From Pelosinus sp. (GTDB lineage Bacteria; Bacillota; Negativicutes; Propionisporales; Propionisporaceae), in the NCBI GenBank assembly GCA_021372375.1, contig JAJFUN010000093.1, positions 1 through 43,236 on the forward strand: 43,236 bases of DNA, given 5' to 3'. Positions within the stretch are counted from its first letter, which is position 1; each line of letters opens with the position of its first letter. Position numbers and translations under genes: made by a program. Shown piece after piece: positions 14,734 through 23,700 of the stretch. Below the pieces are notes generated by a model. The model was not told the DNA's origin. It worked only from the letters and a program-made list of their open reading frames with translations, and searched no databases.

Positions 14734-16830
14734 ATGTTTAATAAAAGTGAGTATTTTGTAAATCGCGAACTAAGCTGGCTTAAGTTTAATATCCGTGTAA
14801 TGAATGAAGCCGATGACAGCAGTAAGCCGTCCCTAGAGCGGCTTAGATTCATTGCTATTACCAGTTCTAATTTGGATGAGTTTTTCATGATTCGTGTAGC
14901 CGGGCTAAAGCACCAGCAGGACAGTGGGATTAATAAGGTGGATGCGGCAGGGCTCACGGTAAACGAGCAGCTGCAGGAAATTAGTCAGGCTGCCCATGAC
15001 TTGGTCAAGGTACAATATCGTTATTGGCGAAATATTATCAAAGAGCTGGAAGCAGAGCGTATATTCTTTTGTGAGGTAGCTAACTTAAAGAGTAAGGATC
15101 GTCTGTGGGTGGAAAACTATTTTAAAAGAACTGTCTATCCGGTGCTCACGCCCATGGCGCTTGATGCCGGACGTCCTTTCCCTTTTTTGGCTAACCGCAG
15201 TTTAAATCTGGCGGTCAGCGTCAAGCATCCTGAGGAAGGATTAAACATTGCTGTTGTACAGGTTCCGGGTGTACTGCCGCGTATTGTGGAAATTCCGCAT
15301 GATGATCATGGCCGGCGGTTTATTTTTTTGGAAGATATTATTACTTTCTATATGGGACTATTATTTTTTGGCTGCACCATACAAGAGATTATGCCTTTTC
15401 GGATTACCCGCAATGCCGACTTATCGATAGATGAAGAAGATGCCGAAGATCTTTTGGTGGAGGTAGAAAAGTCACTAAGACAGCGTAAACGTGGTCAGGC
15501 GGTACGCTTAGAAATTGAAAAAAATGCCAGTGAGCCGCTGCGGGAATTTTTGCGTGAGTCGCTAAAAATCGAAGCAGCCGACATTTTCGCGATTAATGGC
15601 CCGATTGATCTTACCTCGATGATGAAGTTTGCGGACTTATCGGGTGCAGATGATCTCAGGTATACTGCTTTAGCGGCGCAAACACCAGCTGATTTTATCG
15701 GTAAAGAGGAACTCTTTGGCTCCATTCAGGAGCGGGATAGACTGGTCCATCATCCATATGAATCATTTGAGCCTGTTGTTGAATTTGTGCGGCAGGCTGC
15801 GCGTGATCCTCAGGTGCTTGCTATCAAACAAACATTATACCGCGTAAGCGGTAATTCACCGATTGTATGTGCGCTGGCTGAGGCGGCGGAGCGGGGCAAG
15901 CAGGTAACGGTCTTAGTTGAGCTTAAGGCGCGCTTTGATGAAGAAAACAATATTCTCTGGGCCAGACGTCTTGAGGAAGCAGGCTGTCATGTAATTTACG
16001 GCTTGGTGGGCCTCAAGACCCACGCCAAGATTATTTTGGTAGTACGGCAGGAAGCTAGCGGTATCAAGCGGTATATTCATATGGGAACAGGCAATTATAA
16101 TGATTCGACAGCCAAGATATATACAGACCTTGGCTTATTTACAGCTAATGATCAGTTTGGCGCTGACGCATCAGCCTTCTTTAATGTACTGTCAGGTTAT
16201 TCTGATCCGCCGGTCTGGAATAAAATTGTTGTGGCGCCGCTGGGGCTCCGGAAAAAAATTCATGTGCTCTTGGATCAGGAAATTGCCTGTGCTACGGAAG
16301 GCAAGCCGGCCCGGATTATCGCCAAGATGAATTCACTTCTTGATAAGGATATCATTATGAAGCTGTATGAAGCATCTCATCATGGGGTGAAAATTGACCT
16401 CATTGTCCGGGGCATTTGTGCGCTCAGGCCCGGCATTAAAGGTATTAGCGATAATATTACCGTACGCAGCATTATCGGCCGCTTTTTAGAACACAGCCGG
16501 ATTTTCTATTTTGCGGGCGGCGGTGATGAAAAGGTGTATCTGTCAAGTGCTGATTGGATGCCGCGCAACTTAAACGAGCGGGTCGAGCTGTTTTTTCCGG
16601 TTGATGATGAACGGCATATAAAAAGAATAAAAGAAATTTTAGATTTGATGCTCAAAGACAATCAGCGTGCGTATACTATGCGTACAGATGGGCTGTATCG
16701 ACGGGTGGATAAACGTGGCAAACTGGTAAATAGTCATGACGAATTATACCGGGAAGCCAAAATAGCAGCGGCGCTGCCGGAAATACCGATTGAACAGCGG
16801 CTGCAGCCGTTATATCGCAAAGACCTATAG
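14734..16830 (+). CDS. ppk: Polyphosphate kinase PPK1
   Basis: A 698-residue enzyme of usual PPK1 length, transferring the gamma phosphate of ATP to growing polyphosphate. Signatures are the N-terminal NRELSWLKFN and SSNLDEFFMIRV, the middle AIKQTLYRVSGNSPIV, LKTHAKIILV with His430 (by position the phosphorylated histidine of the family), YIHMGTGNYND with His449, and RFLEHSRIFYF near residue 587. The ATG has an AGGTGAT site and follows the Ppx-like gene by 8 bp. A 6PGDH-like gene begins 28 bp downstream. Confidence 0.95.
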   Translation: MFNKSEYFVNRELSWLKFNIRVMNEADDSSKPSLERLRFIAITSSNLDEFFMIRVAGLKHQQDSGINKVDAAGLTVNEQLQEISQAAHDLVKVQYRYWRNIIKELEAERIFFCEVANLKSKDRLWVENYFKRTVYPVLTPMALDAGRPFPFLANRSLNLAVSVKHPEEGLNIAVVQVPGVLPRIVEIPHDDHGRRFIFLEDIITFYMGLLFFGCTIQEIMPFRITRNADLSIDEEDAEDLLVEVEKSLRQRKRGQAVRLEIEKNASEPLREFLRESLKIEAADIFAINGPIDLTSMMKFADLSGADDLRYTALAAQTPADFIGKEELFGSIQERDRLVHHPYESFEPVVEFVRQAARDPQVLAIKQTLYRVSGNSPIVCALAEAAERGKQVTVLVELKARFDEENNILWARRLEEAGCHVIYGLVGLKTHAKIILVVRQEASGIKRYIHMGTGNYNDSTAKIYTDLGLFTANDQFGADASAFFNVLSGYSDPPVWNKIVVAPLGLRKKIHVLLDQEIACATEGKPARIIAKMNSLLDKDIIMKLYEASHHGVKIDLIVRGICALRPGIKGISDNITVRSIIGRFLEHSRIFYFAGGGDEKVYLSSADWMPRNLNERVELFFPVDDERHIKRIKEILDLMLKDNQRAYTMRTDGLYRRVDKRGKLVNSHDELYREAKIAAALPEIPIEQRLQPLYRKDL

Positions 16831-16858
16831 AAAAGACTGTTACAAAAGGAGTGGTAAG

Positions 16859-17539
16859 ATGCGGGTCGGCTTGATTGGCCTAGGGCGAATGGGGCAGGTA
16901 CTGGCAGAGAAACTTCAGGGTAAGGTTGATTTAGTTTTATATGATAGAGTAATTGAGCGCGTAGAGGCTTTGGCAGCAGATTCATCGTCGGTTGCGCGAA
17001 GCATGGCTGATTTTAAGGAACGGGATATTATCATATTGGCGGTACCTGATGCCGAAGTCCTAGGCTGTGTAAGAGAGCTCAACGCCCTAAAAACGCCGCT
17101 GGTTGTAGTAAACATTGCGACAAATGTTACTCAGGCCAGTCTCGAACAAACAGCTGAGAAGCCCCTTGAGTGCATCGGCGTAAAAATCATTGGGCAGGCC
17201 AAGCAAATGGCGCTGGGCGAGCGGCCTTTCATTATTGCAGATGACAGTAAACCGCAGCTCCTGCCTAAGGTGACAGAATTATTTCAGCATGTAGGCGAGG
17301 TATCGAGCGGCAGCTCTGACCAGGTTGCTATGATTAATACGCTTGCCGCCAAGGCTGTTCTTGAGGCCTGTGTGGCCATTGAAAGGGCGCTGGTGCTTCA
17401 GGGAATTACTAATCCTGCAATAATTAAGAGCGCTATTAGCCAAGTGGGGGCGGGGACCATGAATGCATACGCTAACGGCGATTTAGGGCCATTTGCCAGA
17501 GATATCGTGGCAGCAATTCGGAAGAATGCCGCGCAATAG
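16859..17539 (+). CDS. NAD(P)-binding oxidoreductase of the 6PGDH/3-hydroxyisobutyrate dehydrogenase type
   Basis: A 226-residue protein with an N-terminal dinucleotide fold (MRVGLIGLGRMGQVLAEKL) and VVVNIATNVT. It is shorter than standard beta-hydroxyacid dehydrogenases (about 290) or Gnd (about 470). It ends in a helical segment (QVAMINTLAAKAVLEACVA) where a full enzyme would have its substrate-binding domain. The ATG at 16859 follows AAAGGAGTGG; an upstream frame extending into ppk has no ribosome site. It is transcribed after ppk and followed by a terminator. Substrate unknown; it is also unrelated in position to the sugar-acid operon's gnd. Confidence 0.75.
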   Translation: MRVGLIGLGRMGQVLAEKLQGKVDLVLYDRVIERVEALAADSSSVARSMADFKERDIIILAVPDAEVLGCVRELNALKTPLVVVNIATNVTQASLEQTAEKPLECIGVKIIGQAKQMALGERPFIIADDSKPQLLPKVTELFQHVGEVSSGSSDQVAMINTLAAKAVLEACVAIERALVLQGITNPAIIKSAISQVGAGTMNAYANGDLGPFARDIVAAIRKNAAQ

Positions 17540-17553
17540 TAATAGTAAAGAAA

Positions 17554-17587
17554 CCGGTTCTTCAAGTGCGAAGAACCGGCTTTTTTT
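17554..17587 (+). terminator. Intrinsic terminator after the ppk operon
   Basis: CCGGTTCTTC (17554-17563) pairs perfectly with GAAGAACCGG (17570-17579), followed by C and seven T. It may also serve the convergent thioesterase gene, since A-rich sequence lies on its other side. Confidence 0.9.
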
Positions 17588-17593
17588 GAGGGG

Positions 17594-18013
17594 TTATTTA
17601 TCAGCCCATTGCCAATAGTCCTTTTTACGATAAGCTGTACCATGGAAAACGGCAATCAATTGATTTTGTTCGTTGGTGATGTTGATAATGTAATTGCTGA
17701 GTCTGGCTTCTAGCGATACTTCCTTGGCTTCAGCCAGCAATGTGCCGCTACTCACGGCCTTTATATAGGAAATACTGGCATTGATGCTGACTGCAATTTG
17801 CCCACGCGAATTTGAAGCAATGCCAAAGGCATAATCTGCGAGGGTAAAAATTGCGCCGCCATGGACGATTTTAACGCCATTTAGGTGAAAATCCTTGATG
17901 GGCATTTGCACCTTGGCATAGCCTGGTTCAAATTTAACAATTTCAATGCCTGAATGCTTGGCATAATGGTCTTGCTGCTCAAAAAATTCTTTGCATTTAT
18001 TTAACTCCAACAA
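17594..18013 (-). CDS. PaaI-type hotdog-fold thioesterase
   Basis: A 139-residue single-domain hotdog protein. The family motif is seen as NGVKIVHGGAIFTLADYAFG, with the conserved His-Gly-Gly and the helix bearing Asp. Such enzymes hydrolyse acyl-CoA thioesters, often of aryl or hydroxyphenyl acids. The start is one of two consecutive TTG codons (18013 or 18010) behind GGAGGAG; no ATG is available. The gene is convergent with the ppk operon and has a long 396-bp upstream spacer. Substrate cannot be read from the sequence. Confidence 0.88.
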   Translation of the reverse strand: MLELNKCKEFFEQQDHYAKHSGIEIVKFEPGYAKVQMPIKDFHLNGVKIVHGGAIFTLADYAFGIASNSRGQIAVSINASISYIKAVSSGTLLAEAKEVSLEARLSNYIINITNEQNQLIAVFHGTAYRKKDYWQWADK

Positions 18014-18409
18014 ATATCTCCTCCAATTTAAAACAGTATTTATTTAGTGTATGGGTAATTAGACGTGGTTATCCGTTTCTTGGCTGGCACTCATAAAATA
18101 ACATGCGGATAGTATGGAGGTCAAGGCTGTATTGCGGTACAAAGCCAAGAAAAATTTTGCGCAGTAACATAAATAAACAAAAGCATAGGTTGTATTTCGT
18201 AGGTTTGTAAAATTGTGTTGTAATATGGCAGGATATATTATTTTTTTATAGAACTTAACATTGTCAACAGCTATATTCTAGTTAAAAGTGCAAGGTAAGG
18301 ATGGCGAATTAGATGACCGAAGCCTAGAATAATCATGCGATTATTTTAGCTTGTCTATGTTGATTTTGGCCCTGAAGAATAATCAAAGTAACAGAGTGGA
18401 GGCTATAAA
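18014..18409. other. 396-bp spacer between thioesterase and MCP genes
   Basis: No coding region is supported. An 11-bp stem (18324-18349, core AATAATC/GATTATT around ATGC, one G:U pair) is the only clear structure. The DNA is AT-rich and presumably holds both divergent promoters. No confident -35/-10 pair was identified. Confidence 0.5.
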
Positions 18410-20101
18410 ATGAAGCGATTTCCCATTATTGTACAAATTGTAAGCATGTTTGTGTTGGTGCTAGCGTTGATGGTCGGTGTTGTGGGTTACACCTACTATC
18501 ATTTGCGAGCTGTTGGTAATGAGGCACAAAAGGTTGCTGAAATCGATTCTATGGAAATGGTGACTGCTAAAGACGCCCACACGCAGTTTACCAGGGCACT
18601 TCTCGATATGCGAGGATTTCTTTTCTATGCAGATGGTATGGATACTTATGAAAAAGGCTATCGTACCAATATTCAGGTGAGCTACGATGTCATGACCCAG
18701 TACGCTGCCCGGGCGGAAAACCCGGAGCTCAAGGCCAAGGGTGAGGCAGTGAAAAAACTGGTTGGCGATTACATGAAACTAGGGGATCGGGTTATTGCCG
18801 CAAAAAGGGCAAGTGATCCTAATCTAAATCAAATTACGACGGAAGGCCGTGCTTTAGTGGCGGCTATCGATAAGAGCTTTAGCGAGCTATCTGAGGCGCA
18901 GAAAACTTATTTGCTGGAAAAAACCAAAGAGATGAATCAGGATGTTCAGGCTCGTTCTAGGCAGGCGCTGCTGGTGAGTGCATTCATCGTACTCTTGGCA
19001 CTGGCGCTCGGCATCTGGTATAGTCGCAGTGTTTCAGCACCGATTAAAGAACTGTTAGGCTTAATGGCTAAAGCCAGCCAGGGTGATCTAACTGTTAAGG
19101 CAGCTGTCATATCTACGGATGAGATTGGTCAGCTAAGTCAGGCTTTTAATGCCATGATTGATGCCCAATCGCACATTGTCAAAGAGGTTTCCAAAAGTGC
19201 TGTAGAGCTTGCGAACGCATCCCAGGAGCTTGCGGCATCTTCAGAGGAGGTGTCAGCAGCGACAAATGGTATCGCCAATGACGTTCAGCGGGTAGCTGAG
19301 GCGATGGGCGATGCTTCAAGGTCAAGCTCTGAAACATCCCAGGTGCTCATTGAACTTTCCTCGCTGATTCAGATTGCCAAGGACAAGGCTAAATCCGCCA
19401 GCGGCAACTCCGAGATTACAATAACCGCGGCAAAGGACGGCAAGGCAACAGTTACTGATGCCATGCAGAGTATGAATACAATTTATACTAAAACAATAGA
19501 AGCAGAAAAGGTAATTTCCTTATTGAATGAGTATTCTAAGCAGATTGGAATGATCAATGAATCTATTGCCGGTATCGCCAACCAAACTAATCTGCTGGCG
19601 CTTAATGCCGCGATTGAAGCGGCTCGTGCCGGTGAAGCAGGAAAGGGCTTTGCGGTGGTTGCTGACGAAGTGAGAAAATTGGCGGAGCAATCTAACACCG
19701 AGGCGGATAACATTTCACAGCTAATTAGCAAGATTACAGCAAATACCGGCAGTGCGGTTGTGGCGATGAAGGACAGTCTGACTGAGGTGGAAGCTGGTGT
19801 ACAAGCAGTTAGCAAAGCAGAAAAGTCTTTGGAAAATATATTGTCGGCGGTTGCGGATACAGTAAATGATGTCAATGGTATTGCCAAGGTTACGAATGAA
19901 GAGGTGGCATCATCTGATAAAATTGTGCAGCTTATTGAAAATGTTGCGAGCAATGTGGAGAAAACAGAACAGGATTCGCAGGCGGTTGCAGCAGCGACTG
20001 AGGAAATCACTGCCACCGTTGAAACTATCGCGGCAAGTTCACAGGATACCAGCGCTATGGCGCAGAAGCTCCAAAATAATATTGTCAGATTTCAAATATA
20101 G
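18410..20101 (+). CDS. Methyl-accepting chemotaxis protein
   Basis: A 563-residue transmembrane receptor. TM1 spans about residues 8-28 ([20 protein letters not shown]); a mostly helical outer sensor of about 160 residues follows, then TM2 near 190-208 ([14 protein letters not shown]), a HAMP linker ([11 protein letters not shown]...[13 protein letters not shown]) and the cytoplasmic signalling region. The hairpin tip reads [20 protein letters not shown] then [19 protein letters not shown], the diagnostic MCP motif, near residues 385-425. The sensor resembles four-helix-bundle ligand domains. It is followed 22 bp later by a STAS gene and then a SpoIIE-type phosphatase, so it may feed a partner-switching pathway as well as CheA; this is inference. 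Confidence 0.93.
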   Translation: MKRFPIIVQIVSMFVLVLALMVGVVGYTYYHLRAVGNEAQKVAEIDSMEMVTAKDAHTQFTRALLDMRGFLFYADGMDTYEKGYRTNIQVSYDVMTQYAARAENPELKAKGEAVKKLVGDYMKLGDRVIAAKRASDPNLNQITTEGRALVAAIDKSFSELSEAQKTYLLEKTKEMNQDVQARSRQALLVSAFIVLLALALGIWYSRSVSAPIKELLGLMAKASQGDLTVKAAVISTDEIGQLSQAFNAMIDAQSHIVKEVSKSAVELANASQELAASSEEVSAATNGIANDVQRVAEAMGDASRSSSETSQVLIELSSLIQIAKDKAKSASGNSEITITAAKDGKATVTDAMQSMNTIYTKTIEAEKVISLLNEYSKQIGMINESIAGIANQTNLLALNAAIEAARAGEAGKGFAVVADEVRKLAEQSNTEADNISQLISKITANTGSAVVAMKDSLTEVEAGVQAVSKAEKSLENILSAVADTVNDVNGIAKVTNEEVASSDKIVQLIENVASNVEKTEQDSQAVAAATEEITATVETIAASSQDTSAMAQKLQNNIVRFQI

Positions 20102-20123
20102 AGCTGAAGGTGAGGTGTAAAAA

Positions 20124-20426
20124 ATGAATTATTCAATTGAAGTCAGCGGCAATCAGGTAAACGTAATGTTGTCAGATAAAATATATGCGCATGATGCCGG
20201 AATTATCAGAGATGAGCTAATGAAAAAAATTGAGCAGGGTGCTACTGAAATTCGCATGGATCTTTCTGATGTCTTGTATATCGATAGTTCTGGACTGGGA
20301 GTACTGATAACTGTTCATAAACGGACTAAGGCAATAAATGGAAGACTTGTGTTGACAGGCGTAGGCGGAATAGTTGCGGAACTCATAAAACGCACCAGAC
20401 TTGATAAAGTTCTAACCATTGAATAA
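20124..20426 (+). CDS. STAS-domain anti-sigma factor antagonist
   Basis: A 100-residue STAS protein of the SpoIIAA/RsbV type. DSSGLG at residues 54-59 holds the phosphorylatable Ser (Ser56 by position). In such systems the unphosphorylated form binds a partner kinase and releases its target; a PP2C phosphatase reactivates it. GAGGTG precedes the ATG. The gene sits 22 bp after the MCP and about 80 bp before a protein that carries both a PP2C phosphatase and a GHKL kinase domain, its likely regulators. Confidence 0.92.
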   Translation: MNYSIEVSGNQVNVMLSDKIYAHDAGIIRDELMKKIEQGATEIRMDLSDVLYIDSSGLGVLITVHKRTKAINGRLVLTGVGGIVAELIKRTRLDKVLTIE

Positions 20427-20507
20427 TGAGTAGTTGGCTCTAGGCATTGACCTGATTCATTGTCTGGGGCCAAAGTTTTATTTACTGAGTACGGAGGCAT
20501 TCTTACG

Positions 20508-22373
20508 GTGGAACAATTTAATCCGATACAAATAATATTTGATAATATGCCATATCTGGCCTGGATGAAGGATAGTGAGGGCCGCTATATTGTAGTCAAC
20601 AGGGCTTTTAAAGAGTTCTCGCATAAAAAGAATGATGAAATTATTGGGAAGTTTGTTAGTGAGGTATTTTCCGGCAGAATAGCGGCAGAATATCAGCAAG
20701 TAGATGATGCGGTGCTGGAGTGGAAAAAAACGCAATTTCTCGATCATATTTATCTGGAAGGCGTGGCAGGCACTAAATGGTTTGATACTGTTGTGTCTCC
20801 GTATTGGGATGCCAAAGGGGAATTTATCGGGACGATAGGATTTTCCAGAAGAATATCCAAACGCAAGAATCTGGAGATGGAGCTCGAACATCAAAAAATA
20901 TTTTTAAGCACAATGATTGACACAATTCCAGATATAATCGTTTACAAAGATAACAGCAGCAGGACGCTTGGCTGTAATAAGGCTTGTTTGGAAAGGTTTT
21001 ATGGCGCAGCAGAGGAGCTAGAGGTTATTGGCAAAACAACCTTAGAAATTTTAGGCGATGATCGACTTGCTACAAGCTGCCTAAAGAAGGACGGGGAAGT
21101 TTTCCAGTTTGACGAAACACGAAAATATGAAGAAAAATACGGCTTAATTGATGGGACGATAATTGACGTTGAAACAGTGAAAACTCCTTATCATAATAAA
21201 AACGGCAAGGTGGCCGGGCTTATTGCCGTATCACGAGATATTACGGCCAGAAAGGAACTTGAAAAAGAGCTTCTCAGGCGGGAACAGGAAACCAATGCCG
21301 AGCTTGAACTGGCGGCGCGGGTGCAACGGGACACCTTGCCAGAGCCCTTTGCCGGCAGCAAGGTGCGGGTCAATACATTATTTTTTCCGTATCATACGGT
21401 CAGCGGTGATCTATTTAATTATAAGTACATTAAAAATGAGCAAAAGCTCTGCGGTTATCTTGTTGACGTCAGCGGACATGGTGTAGCTACAGCGCTACAA
21501 ACAGCTACGATTAAAATGCTGCTTGACACTTCTTTGCTGACAGGCCGGAAAATTGATGAAGATGATTTCACGTATATAAATCAAAAGATGCAGCAATATT
21601 TATATGAAGAATCGTTTGCCGGTGTCATGTACTTTGAATTTAATTTTCAGACAGCTATTCTCAAAGTCATATCCGGCGGGATAAATCTTTTTTTGGTGGC
21701 TACGCAGGATAAGTGTTCATTAATTCCGGTATATAGCGGTTTTCTGGGCGTGTTTGATGAGGCTGATGTCGAGGTGCTGACAATGTCTTTTAAGGCCGGT
21801 GAAATATACTCGATGATGACCGACGGCGTATCTGATCTAATTGAGACGCATGGTGTAAAAAGGCAAAAGGGGCTGGCTGGGTACACTGCTTGGCTTGAAG
21901 GTTTTTCTAAAAGTTCTGAGCGCAGCGACGATTGTTCCGCTATCGTAATTGAGATCGTCGAGGCTAAGGGAAAACTTAAAGTCAGCTGCAGCATGAATGA
22001 CCAGGAAATTTCTGAGGTGCAGCGGGCTATCAGCGACTTTCTCGGGGAAGTGGCACCAGACTGCGCAGTTATGCTGGAGGTGGCTGTAAATGAGGCTATT
22101 AATAACAGCTTGGCCGCGAGTGGGCAGGCATTTATTACAATAAAACGAATTGGCAGAAAGCTGATAGCAAGGGTAATGGATGACGGCCCTGGCTTTGATA
22201 CCGCAAGAACCAGGGGCGAGTTCAAATCAGCTGTCTGCGAGGCAATAATTGATGAAACTCAGCTAAGCGAACGCGGCAGGGGCATTTTGCTGATGCAGGC
22301 GTTTTGCGATCACGTGATTTATAATCGAAAGGGAAATCAGGTGCTGTTGATAAAGAATATAAGACAGCAGTGA
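20508..22373 (+). CDS. PAS-PAS-SpoIIE phosphatase (PP2C)-GHKL kinase fusion
   Basis: A 621-residue cytoplasmic signalling protein. PAS domain 1 spans about 8-120 (MPYLAWMKDSEGRYIVVNRA), PAS 2 about 135-250 (TIPDIIVYKDNSSRTLGCNK; GLIAVSRDITARK), then a short coiled coil and a SpoIIE-type PP2C domain (VQRDTLP, VSGDLFNY, LVDVSGHGVATALQT, MMTDGVSDLIE, DDCSA). The C-terminal GHKL fold shows EVAVNEAINNS and DDGPGFD, as in RsbW-type anti-sigma kinases. One protein thus carries both the phosphatase and the kinase of a partner-switching loop, with the STAS protein next door as probable substrate. The GTG at 20508 is chosen because CGGAGG is 10 bp upstream; an earlier TTG lies before that site. Confidence 0.9.
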   Translation: MEQFNPIQIIFDNMPYLAWMKDSEGRYIVVNRAFKEFSHKKNDEIIGKFVSEVFSGRIAAEYQQVDDAVLEWKKTQFLDHIYLEGVAGTKWFDTVVSPYWDAKGEFIGTIGFSRRISKRKNLEMELEHQKIFLSTMIDTIPDIIVYKDNSSRTLGCNKACLERFYGAAEELEVIGKTTLEILGDDRLATSCLKKDGEVFQFDETRKYEEKYGLIDGTIIDVETVKTPYHNKNGKVAGLIAVSRDITARKELEKELLRREQETNAELELAARVQRDTLPEPFAGSKVRVNTLFFPYHTVSGDLFNYKYIKNEQKLCGYLVDVSGHGVATALQTATIKMLLDTSLLTGRKIDEDDFTYINQKMQQYLYEESFAGVMYFEFNFQTAILKVISGGINLFLVATQDKCSLIPVYSGFLGVFDEADVEVLTMSFKAGEIYSMMTDGVSDLIETHGVKRQKGLAGYTAWLEGFSKSSERSDDCSAIVIEIVEAKGKLKVSCSMNDQEISEVQRAISDFLGEVAPDCAVMLEVAVNEAINNSLAASGQAFITIKRIGRKLIARVMDDGPGFDTARTRGEFKSAVCEAIIDETQLSERGRGILLMQAFCDHVIYNRKGNQVLLIKNIRQQ

Positions 22374-22394
22374 GTTTGTATTGAAGCCGATTTT

Positions 22395-22423
22395 AGGGGT
22401 TGCCGCATTTGTGGGCAGCCCCT
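22395..22423 (+). terminator. Terminator hairpin after the phosphatase gene
   Basis: AGGGGTTGCC (22395-22404) pairs with GGCAGCCCCT (22414-22423), one G:U pair, followed by ATTTTG. It lies 21 bp after the stop, directly before a second stronger hairpin. Confidence 0.6.
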
Positions 22424-22432
22424 ATTTTGCAT

Positions 22433-22472
22433 ATAAAAGCAGGTTCTTCAATTTTGAAGAACCTGCTTTTAT
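22433..22472. terminator. Bidirectional terminator between phosphatase and rpiR genes
   Basis: A perfect 19-bp stem (22433-22451 with 22454-22472) closes a TT loop and has AAAAG/CTTTT at its base. It separates the convergent plus-strand phosphatase gene and minus-strand RpiR gene. Its GGTTCTTC/GAAGAACC core is shared with the terminator at 17554. Confidence 0.88.
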
Positions 22473-22487
22473 ATTATTATTGTCAGC

Positions 22488-23351
22488 TTACAGACGACGG
22501 CTCGAGATAGCTACTCTGACCTTATTCATATTTTCAATTAATTGTTTGGGATTTTTCAGCATAATTCCGGTATATAATAAATCAACAATAGCCAGATGAA
22601 TAAGACGGGAGGCCATGGCTTCAGAGCGGTAGCGAATCTCCCTGGCCATGCCATGCAGGGAAATATCTGCGGCCAAGCTAAGCGGCGATTTCATATAACT
22701 TGTGATGGCAATGATGGTAGCTGGAGATTTTTTTGCAAGCTCAACTGCATTTAAAACATCGATATTTGCCCCGGAATGAGATACGGCTATGACGGTATCG
22801 CCTGCACCCAATAAAGCCGCAGACGTTAGCTGCATATGGGGATCGGCATAGGCCCTTACAGGGATGGCAAAGCGCATAAAACGGTGCTCAATATCTGCGG
22901 CGATAACCGCTGATCCACCAGAACCATAGATGGATAAACGCTTTGTCTTACTTAAGGCTTCAATGGCTTTTTCAAGTTCATTACAATCGAGTATTTTTAA
23001 GGTATCTTGTAACCCTTCGGTAATATTGTTAAAAACTTTTACCGGAAAATCTGCTACGGAATCATTAGGGTCAACTTCACGGTAAACTGATTCCATAGGG
23101 GAAAAGATGTCACCGGCTAAGGCAATCTTGAGTCCCTGAAATCCCGGAAAGCCAAGCTTTCTTGATAGTCTAAAAATGGTGGCGTCAGCGCTTGAAGAGG
23201 CTTCAGCTAATTCCGAAATAGTCATATGAATTACATCTGTTGCGTTTTCCAAAATATAGTCCGCAATTTTCTGCTCGGCCTTGGTTAAATCCGCATACAT
23301 ACTGCGAAGAATAGGTAAACAAGAAGTTGGGGATTGATTATTATCTGACAT
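22488..23351 (-). CDS. RpiR-family transcriptional regulator (HTH_6 and SIS domains)
   Basis: A 287-residue regulator. The N-terminal helix-turn-helix (ADLTKAEQKIADYIL, TISELAEASSSADATIFRLS, RKLGFPGFQGLKIAL) spans about residues 18-78, and a SIS sugar-phosphate-binding domain follows (IYGSGGSAVIAADIEHRF, VIAVSHSGANIDV, IAITSYMKSPLS). RpiR proteins sense phosphosugars and control sugar operons. The gene is divergent from the gluconate-type operon across a 349-bp spacer with candidate operators, so control of that operon by a pathway phosphosugar (for example 6-phosphogluconate) is likely, though inferred. AGGAGG precedes the start. Confidence 0.9.
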   Translation of the reverse strand: MSDNNQSPTSCLPILRSMYADLTKAEQKIADYILENATDVIHMTISELAEASSSADATIFRLSRKLGFPGFQGLKIALAGDIFSPMESVYREVDPNDSVADFPVKVFNNITEGLQDTLKILDCNELEKAIEALSKTKRLSIYGSGGSAVIAADIEHRFMRFAIPVRAYADPHMQLTSAALLGAGDTVIAVSHSGANIDVLNAVELAKKSPATIIAITSYMKSPLSLAADISLHGMAREIRYRSEAMASRLIHLAIVDLLYTGIMLKNPKQLIENMNKVRVAISSRRL

Positions 23352-23379
23352 AGTAGTCCTCCTAGTGATAGCTATATCT

Positions 23380-23385
23380 ATTATA
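23380..23385 (-). promoter_or_regulatory. Candidate -10 box of rpiR
   Basis: TATAAT on the minus strand, about 30 bp before the rpiR start codon. No clear -35 hexamer is seen at 17 bp, so support is moderate at best. Confidence 0.35.
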
Positions 23386-23433
23386 ACAAATTTGCAAGAT
23401 TAAAAAAGGCTGGACACTAAATTATAAAAATAA

Positions 23434-23520
23434 TTTTCAAAATCGAAAACAATAATGAAAATATTCTTGCAAATACTTATGCAATTAGTTATAATAACAG
23501 CATGAAAATAATTTTTTATT
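23434..23520. promoter_or_regulatory. Candidate RpiR operators around the gntP promoter
   Basis: TTTTCAAAATCGAAAA (23434-23449), TGAAAATATTC (23456-23466) and TGAAAATAATTTTTTA (from 23503) are repeated GAAAA/TTTTC motifs with partial dyad symmetry. They bracket the -35/-10 at 23467-23495, as operators of a local repressor or activator would. Binding by the divergent RpiR is inferred. Confidence 0.4.
23467..23495 (+). promoter_or_regulatory. Sigma-A-type promoter of the sugar-acid operon
   Basis: TTGCAA (23467-23472) and TATAAT (23490-23495) are separated by exactly 17 bp. The transcript would start near 23502, leaving a leader of about 200 bases before gntP. That leader includes a small CCGGC-AAG-GCCGG hairpin. 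Confidence 0.7.
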
Positions 23521-23700
23521 TATACTAATAGTTTGACATAATTATTTCATTTTCTGCTGCGAGCGGAGTAATGCGGTGATGGTAATTCCCGGCAAGGCCG
23601 GATCATAAACAAAGCAACCAATTTACAAAGGAATGGTGGTGAAAATTGGACTAAGTAGAGCCTTATAACGAAAACTATATTAATGAGGGGGATTGTAAGC

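Noticed and set aside
18080-18110. TGGCAC near 18086 as a sigma-54 promoter for the MCP gene
   Set aside because: No GC at the required -12 spacing, and the site is over 300 bp from the start.
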